64,000 nucleotides of DNA from Ascochyta rabiei (lineage: Eukaryota > Ascomycota > Dothideomycetes > Pleosporales > Didymellaceae), in NCBI RefSeq assembly GCF_004011695.2, contig NC_082405.1, positions 1 to 64,000 on the forward strand, given 5' to 3'. Below, piece by piece: positions 10,399-19,234 of the stretch (its first letter is position 1; every line of letters begins with the position of its first letter). Below the pieces are notes generated by a model. The model was given only the letters and a program-made list of their open reading frames with translations. It was not told the DNA's origin and ran no database searches. Both the position numbers and the translations under genes were made by a program.

Positions 10399-12123
10399 AT
10401 GCACTGGTTAGCAGCATTAGACAGCGCCGCAGAGCGGTTTGATGGCGGTCGTCGGAGCTTTCCTCTGGCCAGCGAAGCTGACTTCGTTCGCAACTACGCG
10501 TACGAGCCGCCGAATGAGGACTACAAGAAGCTCTTCTTCTGCCAAGCGACCATCTCACGCTCGCAGCGTGATCCAGGTGCTCGTCCGCACAGCGCAGGAT
10601 GGCTGATCCCCACCCGTGACGATGCCAGCGTCTGCAAGCCCGTCTTCATTGCCCACTCCGTCTTGTCAGCGATCTGGCTTCTGCGCGAGACGCTCGCCGA
10701 CGACGTCCTGCCTGACAATATCTGGGATCGTCTGGTCTGCGCGGCCGAGTCGCTTGCAGAGGACGGGATGGAAGAGCCGCCGTCTGCGCAGAAGCCCTTT
10801 GCTTCCCCTTCACAACAGGCCTCCGCTCCACCCCTGCAACAAAAGAAGCGGCCACACCTATCTGCGCCGGCCCCTACACCAAAGCGCGCTCAAACAACCA
10901 CCGATGAGACACATCCAGCCAGCCCTCAGCTGTCACAGCCTAGCGAACCAGATGAGCAGCTGAAAGACTCCCCTCTGCACATCACTACCATCTCCAACAA
11001 CAACCGCCGTGCGGAGCAAAAACGCAGCAGGACACTCGCCACTTCGCGTGCGAAGAAGCGGCTTGCCCTTGGTCTGGTAGCACCTGGCGACAAGGCTCCT
11101 CTTCCAGAGCAGGCTGCCTACACCTCTATTGTGCAAAAGGACAAGTCCGTTGTCGCCTGGATCATCAAGCAGCCAGTCTCCGATGACACGGACTTCTACA
11201 GCTCCACCCAAACTCCCTACCTCACGGCCTGCACCCTTCTAGAGAAAGCGCGCGTGCTTGGAAACCAGTCCTCTCGGTACCACGCTGCCCAGTTCCTGCA
11301 GGCTTGGCGAGAACGTGGCTCACCCTTCAGAGGTGGCGGCGAGCTCGCTGGCAGCCAGAGCAGGACTGGTGCGGGAGCTAAGCGCTTGCAGCTGCTGAGT
11401 GTGCGCAACGATGCTGACAGGGATTTCTGCTTTGCCTGGAACATGTGCACACGTTACGAAGCAGAGCTAGCAGCTGTCTATATCGAGTCTCGATGGGCGT
11501 CAGCTCTCCTAGGTCAAGCATACTCTAACAAGATAGCGCAGATCTGGCATAACGACTTTGTATCTAGCAACGACAGGACGCGAAATCAATACAGAAAGGG
11601 ACAGATCCGCACAGAGGCAGTTGCAGCGCTAGTAGAGTTAGTTAGTCCCAATGCTACTAAGAAGGACAAGCAGGTGTTTAGACGACGGTTAGGCCAAGCC
11701 ATGCGCTGGTACTCCATTAGTCAGGAGCTAGGCTGGGGCATTCTGACCCTGATACCACACGACGAGATTGCGAATCGCTAGATAGAACGCACCCTCTGTG
11801 TAGGCCAGCTACATGTCTGGATTAAGCTACTTAAGAAGGAGTGTCCAGACATTTGTGCAGCTAGCAAGGCACTTAAGAACTGGTTAGGGCTAGAGGGAAT
11901 TGCTGGCGGGCCCATCAACGAGAAGAAAACGCTGAGCATTGAGGCGGAGGCGCCAGCAACCATCTACGAGGTGGAAGAGATTCAAGACAGCAAAGACGAC
12001 GAAACTGACAACAGCGTTGACGACAGCACCAGAGAGCAAAGTCATACTTCGCCGAAGAGTCCTACGCCAGCTCCGCGGTTGCGTCAGCTAACTTTGCTTG
12101 AATTGTTCCATCCTGTAGAGTAG
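10399..12123 (+). pseudogene. Unknown subtelomeric protein divergent from the helicase, one in-frame TAG
   Basis: I do not recognise this family. The frame is open from well upstream. The first ATG gives MHWLAALDSAAERF. It continues through a Pro/Gln linker with basic clusters that could be nuclear signals (KKRPHLSAPAP, RRAEQKRSRT), then a helical region with KARVLGNQSSRYHAAQFLQAW, RWYSISQELGWG and NWLGLEGIAGG. It ends with an acidic stretch and a short tail, RQLTLLELF. One TAG at 11779-11781 interrupts it, and the same frame runs on to TAG 12121. The TAG is a single C-to-T from CAG. The full length would be about 574 residues. A second, truncated copy follows at 12447-13890 and keeps the same helical blocks and tail, which supports real coding. 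The tail resembles a PCNA-interaction (PIP) box; this is inference. Without the TAG I would call it a CDS. Confidence 0.7.
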
Positions 12124-12446
12124 ATGTTACCTGCGCTTAACTCTGAACATTGTGCTACATACCTTATCGATACTGCCCTACAACATCGCAAACATTAATA
12201 TTGAAACATCTACTATATTCCACTCACGTACCGTATGCTCGATTCTTCTAGAAATTCAACATACAATTGGGACGCACTTTGTACACGTTCCGCAATCGTT
12301 GCAGCAATATTTGACTTCAGGAACAGCGAACAAATTCACGCTGAAAAAGCGAACAAATACAGTCGAGTGTCTGTGCTCACGCTAAAATTTACATAGGCAA
12401 AGCGAACAAATACACTGTCTTTGTTCGTATAATCACTGGGAGATAC
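12124..12446. other. Spacer with repeated GCGAACAAAT motif
   Basis: The motif GCGAACAAAT occurs three times between about 12325 and 12415. The last one forms an inverted repeat with TTTGTTCG (about 12401-12430, loop about 9 bp). No gene is seen. It may mark the break where the second copy of the neighbouring gene was joined. Confidence 0.4.
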
Positions 12447-13890
12447 CTGGGACCGTCTGGTCTGCGCGGCTCAGTCGCTTGCGGAAGATGGCATAGTAGA
12501 GCCGCCGTCTGCGCAGAAGCCGTCTGCCTCCCCTCTGACCTAACGCAAGAAACGACCAGCACCCTCTGCACCAGCGCTGTCGCCTAAGCGCGCTCGCACG
12601 GAAGCGGTCGAGACGCCAGCAGCCAGCCCTCAGCCATCCGAGCAACTTAGCGAACTGGAAGAGCAGCCAGGAGAGCAGCCCGGAGAGCAGCCTGGAGAGC
12701 GGCCGGTAGAGGAGCAGCACACCACCACCACCGTTACTAACAACAACTGCCGCGCTAAGCGGGAACGCATTAAGAAACACGAAGCTGCCCTGATAGAGCG
12801 CAGCCTGGATCTTAGCCTCGTCGCGCCAGACTAGAGGGCAGGCGACGATGAACGTGGCGCCTACGCGTCTATATCCTCCAAGGACAAGGAGGTCATATCA
12901 TGGCTTTTTAAGCAGGAAGCTGTAGGCAGCAACAAGAAGAAGTTGAACTTCTACGACGCTGTTAAGACGCCTTACCTAAAGGCACGCGAGTTTGTGGCTA
13001 AGGCGCGCGCTCTTGGGAGCTCGTCGTCTCAAGAGCACGCTGCCCACTTCCTCCAGGTCTGGCGAAAGCGCGGAACGCTCTTCGGCGGCAGAGTGGCTGC
13101 GCGGTACGACGCCCCTTCTTTACAGCTGCAGCATTTGCGTGCAATATTGGTTGATCCCTCACAGCAGAGCAGCGCAGACCAAGCGTTCTGCTCTGCGTGG
13201 GAGCGATGCAACGTCTACAACAAAGTAATAAAGTTAGTGCACATCAAGTACAGGTGGGCGCAGGCGCTCCTGGGCAAGGCGTTGGCCGACAAGCTAGCGC
13301 TGATCATACACAACGACAAGCTTGTCAGCAGCGACAAGACAAATTGATTTGGCAAGGGCCTCTGCCGAACAGAGGCCATAGACTCTCTCCTGCACTTAGT
13401 TAACTCCAACCCCAACCCTTCTAAGAAAGAGCGGGATCTCTTTTGGGTGCGGCTTGCTAGAGCATTTAAGTGGTACAGGGTGGCTGAAGGCCTGGGCTGG
13501 GGTGTGCTCCTGGTTATGCCGGACGACGCTATACCAAAGACTTAGATTAAGCACAAGATCTGCTCCTAGGGCGTCAACGTCTTCATTAAGCTGGTTAGGA
13601 AGGAGCGTCCGGATGTCTGTCTTGCAGCTAAGCAATTCGATGAATGGTTAGGCCTAGAGGGCATCGCGGGAGGTGAGATCAAGGGGAAGAAGACGCTGAG
13701 CATTAAGGTTAAGGCTCTAGAGACGACTTACGAGGTGGAGGAGATTAAGGACAGCAAAGACGACAGCGAGGAAGAAGAAGAGGAAGCAGACAGGCGCGTT
13801 GAGATTGCGCAGTCGCAGGCCCGCTTTAAGAGCGCGCCAGCAGCGTCTCTGCGCCAGATAACGCTGCCTAAGTTGTTTAAAGCTATATAG
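12447..13890 (+). pseudogene. Truncated tandem copy of the unknown subtelomeric gene
   Basis: The homology with the gene at 10399-12123 begins at WDRLVCAA and continues to the end, so the first hundred or so codons are missing. Shared blocks include PPSAQKP, a TNNN-basic stretch, KTPYLKAREFVAKARALG, HAAHFLQVWRKRG, RWAQALLGKA, LGWGVL, WLGLEGIAGG, YEVEEI plus acidic residues, and the tail RQITLPKLF. In-frame stops include TAA 12541 and TGA 13345, with further TAGs near 12832, 13542 and 13567; the frame closes at TAG 13888. An extra GEQP repeat lies near 12660-12700. It is a pseudogene by truncation and nonsense changes, but its length and order are preserved. Confidence 0.75.
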
Positions 13891-14280
13891 CATAAACGTT
13901 AGTGTATTTAAGTTATAGTTGCTAGCGCTTATTGTATGTTATAGTAATAATATAGTTAGTCTCTACGCGCAGGGGCGCGCTCGCTTACAAGTGGGGAAGG
14001 GGCCGGCCCCACGAACCACCAACCTTACCTCCACCTTAACCCGCAACGTTATCTACTTTTTCTATCCACGCAGTGGTCGGGCAGCAATTCTGAAAAGTGC
14101 AAAATGCGCGCAGGGCTCGGTTGCACCCTTTCGCTGGGTCGCATCTAGCCGGCGGCGTGGCGCTGGGGTCTTATTCTATTGTTGAAGCGGTAAATGAATT
14201 AGGGTCGCCCTGCCCTACAAACCAAAGGGGCCGCACGGGCCGCAAACAAATGAATTAGGGTCTAATTCGAAAAGTATTAA
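13891..14280. other. Spacer, no gene recognised
   Basis: Mixed composition, ending the GC-rich cassette. AATGAATTAGGGTC-type words occur twice near 14193 and 14250. I see no coding region or RNA gene. Confidence 0.4.
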
Positions 14281-14357
14281 CTGTTAGGGTGGAGTTTGGT
14301 GGGGGCTTGGCAAAAGTGAGCGGCTTGCCTGTTAAGCGGCTCGCCTGTGGGGTACGT
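14281..14357. mobile_element. Solo terminal inverted repeat of a Fot1-like element
   Basis: The sequence ending in GGGGTACGT followed by TA matches the terminal repeat of the element at 58671-60534, including two subrepeats of the GAGCGGCTCGCC type and the GGGGGCTTGGCAAAAGTG word. No matching second end is present nearby, so this is a remnant end at the border of the AT-rich domain. Confidence 0.75.
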
Positions 14358-14359
14358 TA

Positions 14360-16239
14360 ATTAGGATTTAATAAATAAAGAATTAGTTAATTCTTAATTA
14401 CTGCTAGAACAATTAAGAATTTAGTAAAGAAGAATTAGTTAATTCTTAATTATTCTACTACTAATTAAGGATTAAGTAAAGAAGAATTTATTAATTGTTA
14501 ATTTTAGTATAGTAAAAAGAAGACTACTAGTTAAGACGTAATAGAAAAGAAGATAATATAAAAGTAGAGAAACTCTCTTTCTATTTTATACTACTACACT
14601 ACTATCTACTCTTCTATAACCCTAACTACTTATACTAAGGTACTAAGCAAAATACTAAAGGTAAGAATTCTATATACTACTATCTTCTAGAAGCTAACTT
14701 CTATCTTTTCTAGATGTCTAGCATTAAGACGAGCTATAAGAATCTTAACTATAGTACTACTATAGCTAGAAGATTTCTTAAAGAAAATCTTAGCTCTTTA
14801 GCTTTAACTTCTACCTATCTACTAGGAAAGAATGTTTATAATATAAGAGACAAAGCTAGTAATAAGGTAGTAGGCTTTCTAGGCTACCTAGTTAGCTATA
14901 GCAAGCTACCTAGCTTAGTAAACTATATTTATAAGAAAGGTATAGTAGTATAATCTTATAGTAGAAGTATCTATGCTAATAGCAGACGCTAGGCTTAGAA
15001 CTAGGCTATACTAGGTTCTTTATTATTATAGTAAACTCTTTTAAGAAAGAAGAATACTATATTACCTACTATAATACTAGAGTAGAAGATAAAGTTACTC
15101 TAGTTACTAGTAAAGAGTTCTTAGAAGAGTACGTTAGTAATAGACTCTATACCATTCTAGAGCTAGATAATAGGTATGTCTCTATGCTAGTATAGTAACT
15201 ATAGTAGCTAATAAGTCTAGCCCTTCCTTCTTTAGTAGAGAAACACTAGAGTACCTGGAGAATTTAAAAGAGAAAGAAGAAGAAGAAGAAGAGAAAGAAG
15301 AAAGTACTACTAGTGTTACTAGTTCTACTAGCCCTACTAGTATAGAAGAAGAAGAAGATCTTTTTATAGACTATTAAATGCTATAGCTCTATTTTAAGTA
15401 GAAGTCCTTTAAGGTTAAAATTAGTTCTAGAATCTTATCTACTTTTTAAAAAGAATAAACTAAGAAAAAGGAAATGTCTCTAGCTAGAGTATAGGTATAT
15501 AAATAGAAATAAGATAAAATAAAGATTAGTTAATGCTATTACCTTTATAAAAGGATTGTTAGTTCTTCTCTTTAGTTACTGTATAAATAGAAAGTTACTA
15601 GCTATTGCTAGTAAAGAATAGTCTTAGAAGAATGCTTTTCTCTATATTATACTTTGTCTTTATCTATTAAAAGAGCCTCTACCTATATACTAGATAGAAA
15701 AGATAGAGAATTCTGTTTTCCTATTTCTATATCTTAAGGGTACTTATTACTATTAGCTATATAGAGAAATAGAAAGAATTAACGCTAGTTATTCTTATAG
15801 ATACTAAGTATAAGAAGTAAGAGTTATTCTCTCTAGTTATTCTATCTACTTATTATCTATAAGGGATAGAAAGCTAGTTCTTCTCTCTAATAATCTCTAC
15901 TAGATATTACTTTCTAGAACTACTATCTCTACTACCCTAGGATAGGCTATAACAGCTAGAAAAGAAGAAAGAAAAGAAGAAGAAAAAGAAGAAAAGAATA
16001 AAAAACTAACTACTTATTCTAAAGCGCTAGTTGTTCTTTTAGATAGGTTAGTAGAGTATAATACCTAGTAAATAGCTAGTAGATAGCTATTAGCTATAGT
16101 GTTTATAGCTATAGAGATAGTAGAATAACTAAAAGATAGTTATAGATACTAATAAAATGTTATTAACTATTTTATTATCTTCTAAATAAGCTACTAGAAG
16201 AGACTAGATCTAGTAGAGATATAGTAAAAGAAGATAAAG
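14360..16239. other. AT-rich, RIP-degraded unidentified transposon remnant
   Basis: Dense TAG and CTA words fit heavy C-to-T decay. A possible plus-strand remnant near 15240-15380 encodes a Glu-rich then Ser/Thr-rich stretch ending in an acidic tail, but stops interrupt it throughout. The 79-codon frame at 14714-14953 has no support beyond being open. The family cannot be named. Confidence 0.4.
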
Positions 16240-16590
16240 CTTAAGAAATTTCTAGATATCCTAAAAAAGTAGACATCTAGAAATTTCTAGACAACCTAAA
16301 GAAGTAGATATCTAGAAATTTCTAGATAACCTAAAAAAGCAGACATCTAGAAGTTTCTAGATAACCTAAAGGAGAAGATATCTAGAAATTTCTAGATATC
16401 CTAAAAAAAAAAAAAGATATCTAGAAGTTTCTAGATAACCTAAAGAAGAAGATATCTAGAAATTTCTAGATATTCTAAAAAAGTAGATATCTAGAAATTT
16501 CTAGATAACCTAAAGGAGAAGATATCTAGAAGTTTCTAGATATCCTAAAAAAAAAAAAAGACATCTAGAAATTTTCCAGATACGTTACAA
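16240..16590. repeat. ~36-bp satellite with a 20-bp palindromic core
   Basis: Nine to ten units of 34-39 bp. Each has the core TATCTAGAAATTTCTAGATA, a perfect palindrome in several units, and a spacer of CCTAAAAAAG type that is sometimes expanded to about 13 A. A partial further unit lies near 16629-16670. Not a CRISPR: the spacers are the same in kind and the repeat is its own reverse complement. Confidence 0.85.
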
Positions 16591-16749
16591 TAGGCTAGAA
16601 ATAGCAAGAAGAAAAGAAAAAACAAAAAAGTTTCTAGATATCCTAAATTTCTAGATATCCTACTGGATAAGCTGTTAGAATGTAGCTACTGCGCTGTAAA
16701 GATGACTCTTAACGTTAGTTTAATAAAAATAGATGTTGTAGTTTGTAAA

Positions 16750-16855
16750 TTGGCCAAACGAACTGGTGGTGAGGACCTGCCGTTCGGAGCGGAAAAGCAC
16801 TTGCGCTAAGCCCGTTCCGGAGGCGAATCGCCCCCGCGGTCGCGTGTCATCTCGG
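16750..16855. other. GC-rich island in AT-rich satellite DNA, unidentified
   Basis: About 100 bp with normal GC content and intact CpG words sit between two mutated satellites. A tRNA-like reading was tried and failed. The function is unknown. Confidence 0.35.
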
Positions 16856-17455
16856 GTAGGCAACAATAACTCTTCTTAGCCTAGCGCGCTCTACGTCCTG
16901 CGCTACAGCAGTACCTACTAACAGCACTATAACTATAACTTATATTATAGCTCTGTAAGTTATATTTAACTTACAGTATAAGGTTCTACCTCTCTAAACT
17001 TAGCTTTAGTAGTTGCTAGCTGTGTAGCGCTAGAGGTAGAGGTAGGCAATAATAACTCTTCTTAGCCTAGCGCGCTCTACGTCCTGTGCTGTAGTAGTAC
17101 CTACTAACAGCACTATAACTATAACTTATATTATAGGTCTATAAGTTGCATTTAACTTACAGTATAAGGTTCTACCTCTTTAGGCTTAGCTATAGTAGTT
17201 GCTAGCTGTATAGCACTAGAGGTAGAGGTAGGCAATAATAACTCTTCTTAGCCTAGCGCGCTCTGCGTCCTACGCTGTAGTAGTACCTACTAATAGCACT
17301 ATAACTATAACTTATATTATAGCTCTATAAGTTGCATTTAACTTACAGCATAAGGTTCTACCTCTCTAAGCTTAGCTATAGTAGTTACTAGCTACATAGC
17401 GCTAGAGGTAGAGGTAGGCAACAATAACTCTTCTTAGCCTAGCGCGCTCTGTGTC
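16856..17455. repeat. ~186-bp tandem repeat, about 3.2 units
   Basis: Units begin with GTAGGCAAnAATAACTCTTC at about 16856, 17042, 17229 and 17414. They differ mostly by C/T and G/A changes. The last unit is cut short near 17455. Noncoding. Confidence 0.85.
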
Positions 17456-17589
17456 CTGCGCCCACAACAGCACCCCCTTCTAGCGCTAATAACTTAAGAA
17501 CTACTGCTTAGGCTGGAATTCTGAAGAGTACGTTCTCTTTGCGCAATTGTGCGCTTCCTATTCCACCCTAAAATTTAAAATTTAAAATT

Positions 17590-18260
17590 TTGATGTTCGT
17601 CTAACCCTATACCTGTTTTCCCTCTTCTAGTGCTACTAACTGTTAGCTAGAACACACTACAGGGACAGGTAGTCTATTTTCTAGACTACCTCTAGTAAGG
17701 TATAGAGCTTACCTAGGCAGCTATAGCATAGGTATAACAATACACCTAGGACGTAACAGACTATAGCTATAGGCCTGCAGAGTAGTACTATGTAGAAGAT
17801 AGGGTGTAGTTTTCCCTCTACAACATAAAAGCTAACAGGCTAAGTTAGAAGCTTAACTGGTTACAAGCCTAGTACACAGTAGTTGCAGTTCCTACCCCTC
17901 TAACAGTTACTCTAGATTTGCTAGGCAACCTCTATAAGATAGTGTATATAGACCTACTAGAACGTACAGCTTCTAACCTGTTACTAACATAGCGCCTGTA
18001 GGAAAGTAACCTAGTCTTACTAGTTGTCCTAGAGGAGGACAGCCTAACCCTAGCTAAATAGGAGGTAAAGGCTATCCTAAAAGAAAAGAGGGCTTATAGG
18101 TAGAATAAGTTATAGGTTCTAGTTAAATAGAAGAGATACATAAAGCTAATTTAGAAGCCTTTAGACGTATTATAGGATATAACAGCCTAAAAGGCCTTTA
18201 TAGTAACATACACAGAATATAAAAGGTAGGTTAAGGTAGAAAGAACTTTTATTATTTTAT
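17590..18260 (+). pseudogene. Ty3/Gypsy integrase C-terminus with chromodomain, decayed
   Basis: Reading through TAG codons on the plus strand gives an integrase tail of the form YRPAEQYYVEDRVQFSL and a strand LTVTLDLLGNLYKIVYIDLL, then a chromodomain-like end with VLVKQKRYIKLIQKPLDVL (compare the LVKWKGY...WEP type). This fits the end of a chromovirus Gypsy polyprotein. The rest of the element to the left is replaced by satellites, and no LTR could be paired. Many in-frame TAGs make it dead. Confidence 0.6.
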
Positions 18261-18855
18261 AATAACCCTTAAGGGGTCTTATTAGTAGATACTGTGCTAG
18301 GCCTTATGCCTAGCGCAGGAGATCTTAGGACCCCTACAGCAACAGCACAACACTACCTCTTACACTCTACTAGCTACTAACATAGGAACCTAGTTCTTAA
18401 AAGATAGTCTTGTTAGACAGAGAACAGCAGGCAGTAGTAGCTATGTCTAGGGCCTAATTATGCGCTATATAGTGGCAGCAGTCCTGCTTATAGTTGTCCT
18501 CTTCCTTATCCTCCTTCTTGTTACTAACAGTAATACTGCAGGCCTGTTATAACTAGGCTAAGGAGTAAGAGGTAGGTACTGTACTGCTACAACGTAGGGT
18601 ACGCAGCTCTAATAGGGAGGGTAAGCAGCAGTAGCAGAGAGGCGAGTAGACTTAGTAGGGGGGTAAGCAGATCTAGCAGGAGGAAGGGTAGTGCTTAGTA
18701 GGGGAGGCAGAGTGCAGGCGATAGGGCAGGCAGGACAATAACAGGTACTCTAGGTAGCGCTAGGGCGTAGTAAGTAAGCGCTTAACCTAGTTAATAGCCT
18801 TCTTTAGGGCAGATTAGCTACGCTCTTAATATAGGTAGAAGACTTATAGTAGTAT

Positions 18856-19017
18856 TGTTAGATAATATACTTAATGTGCAAAGATAATAATCTAGGTAAT
18901 TAATTTATAATTATCTATCTTAATGGCTGATTTTATATGTGTGTGCCGCTAGCCCCTAAGTTAACTAAGGTTAACCCTAACCCCCTAACTTGGTTTAGCA
19001 AGGTCGGTTATCTAACA
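18856..19017 (-). repeat. Copia 3' LTR
   Basis: 162 bp, TG...CA, with inverted ends TGTTAGATAA/TTATCTAACA. It carries a telomere-like word, GGTTAACCCTAACCCCCTAA, near its right end on the plus strand. Confidence 0.92.
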
Positions 19018-19099
19018 CACCCCCTTAGCTTTAAGGCCCTATTAAAGCTGGACACAATTAGCTCTTATTGTACCTCTAGGTCAGCAAGCTTTTAGTTAA

Positions 19100-19200
19100 G
19101 TAATTCTATCTAGGTGTTAGCTAGCTTTCTTTGTTTAGTATGTTTCTCTAGTCCTAGTGTTCTAGTATAAGTATCGAAGCATCTTATTTAGCAGGCACAT

Positions 19201-19234
<34 letters not shown>

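Noticed and set aside
5568..13890. Complete Starship-type giant element
   Set aside because: No DUF3435 captain gene, no defined ends or target duplication; the recombinase-like part is fused to a helicase and lies in a subtelomere.
14714..14953. 79-codon AT-rich frame
   Set aside because: Open by chance in mutated DNA; no motif, no conserved neighbour.
16240..16590. CRISPR-like array with regular repeats
   Set aside because: Spacers are A-rich and alike, the repeat is a palindrome, and the genome is a fungus.
16755..16850. Possible tRNA-Ser-like structure in the GC island
   Set aside because: The anticodon loop would be too large and the T arm lacks GTTC; only short hairpins pair.
17456..18855. 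Whole Gypsy element with paired LTRs around the integrase remnant
   Set aside because: Only the integrase tail and chromodomain were readable; no repeated pair of LTR ends was found on both sides.
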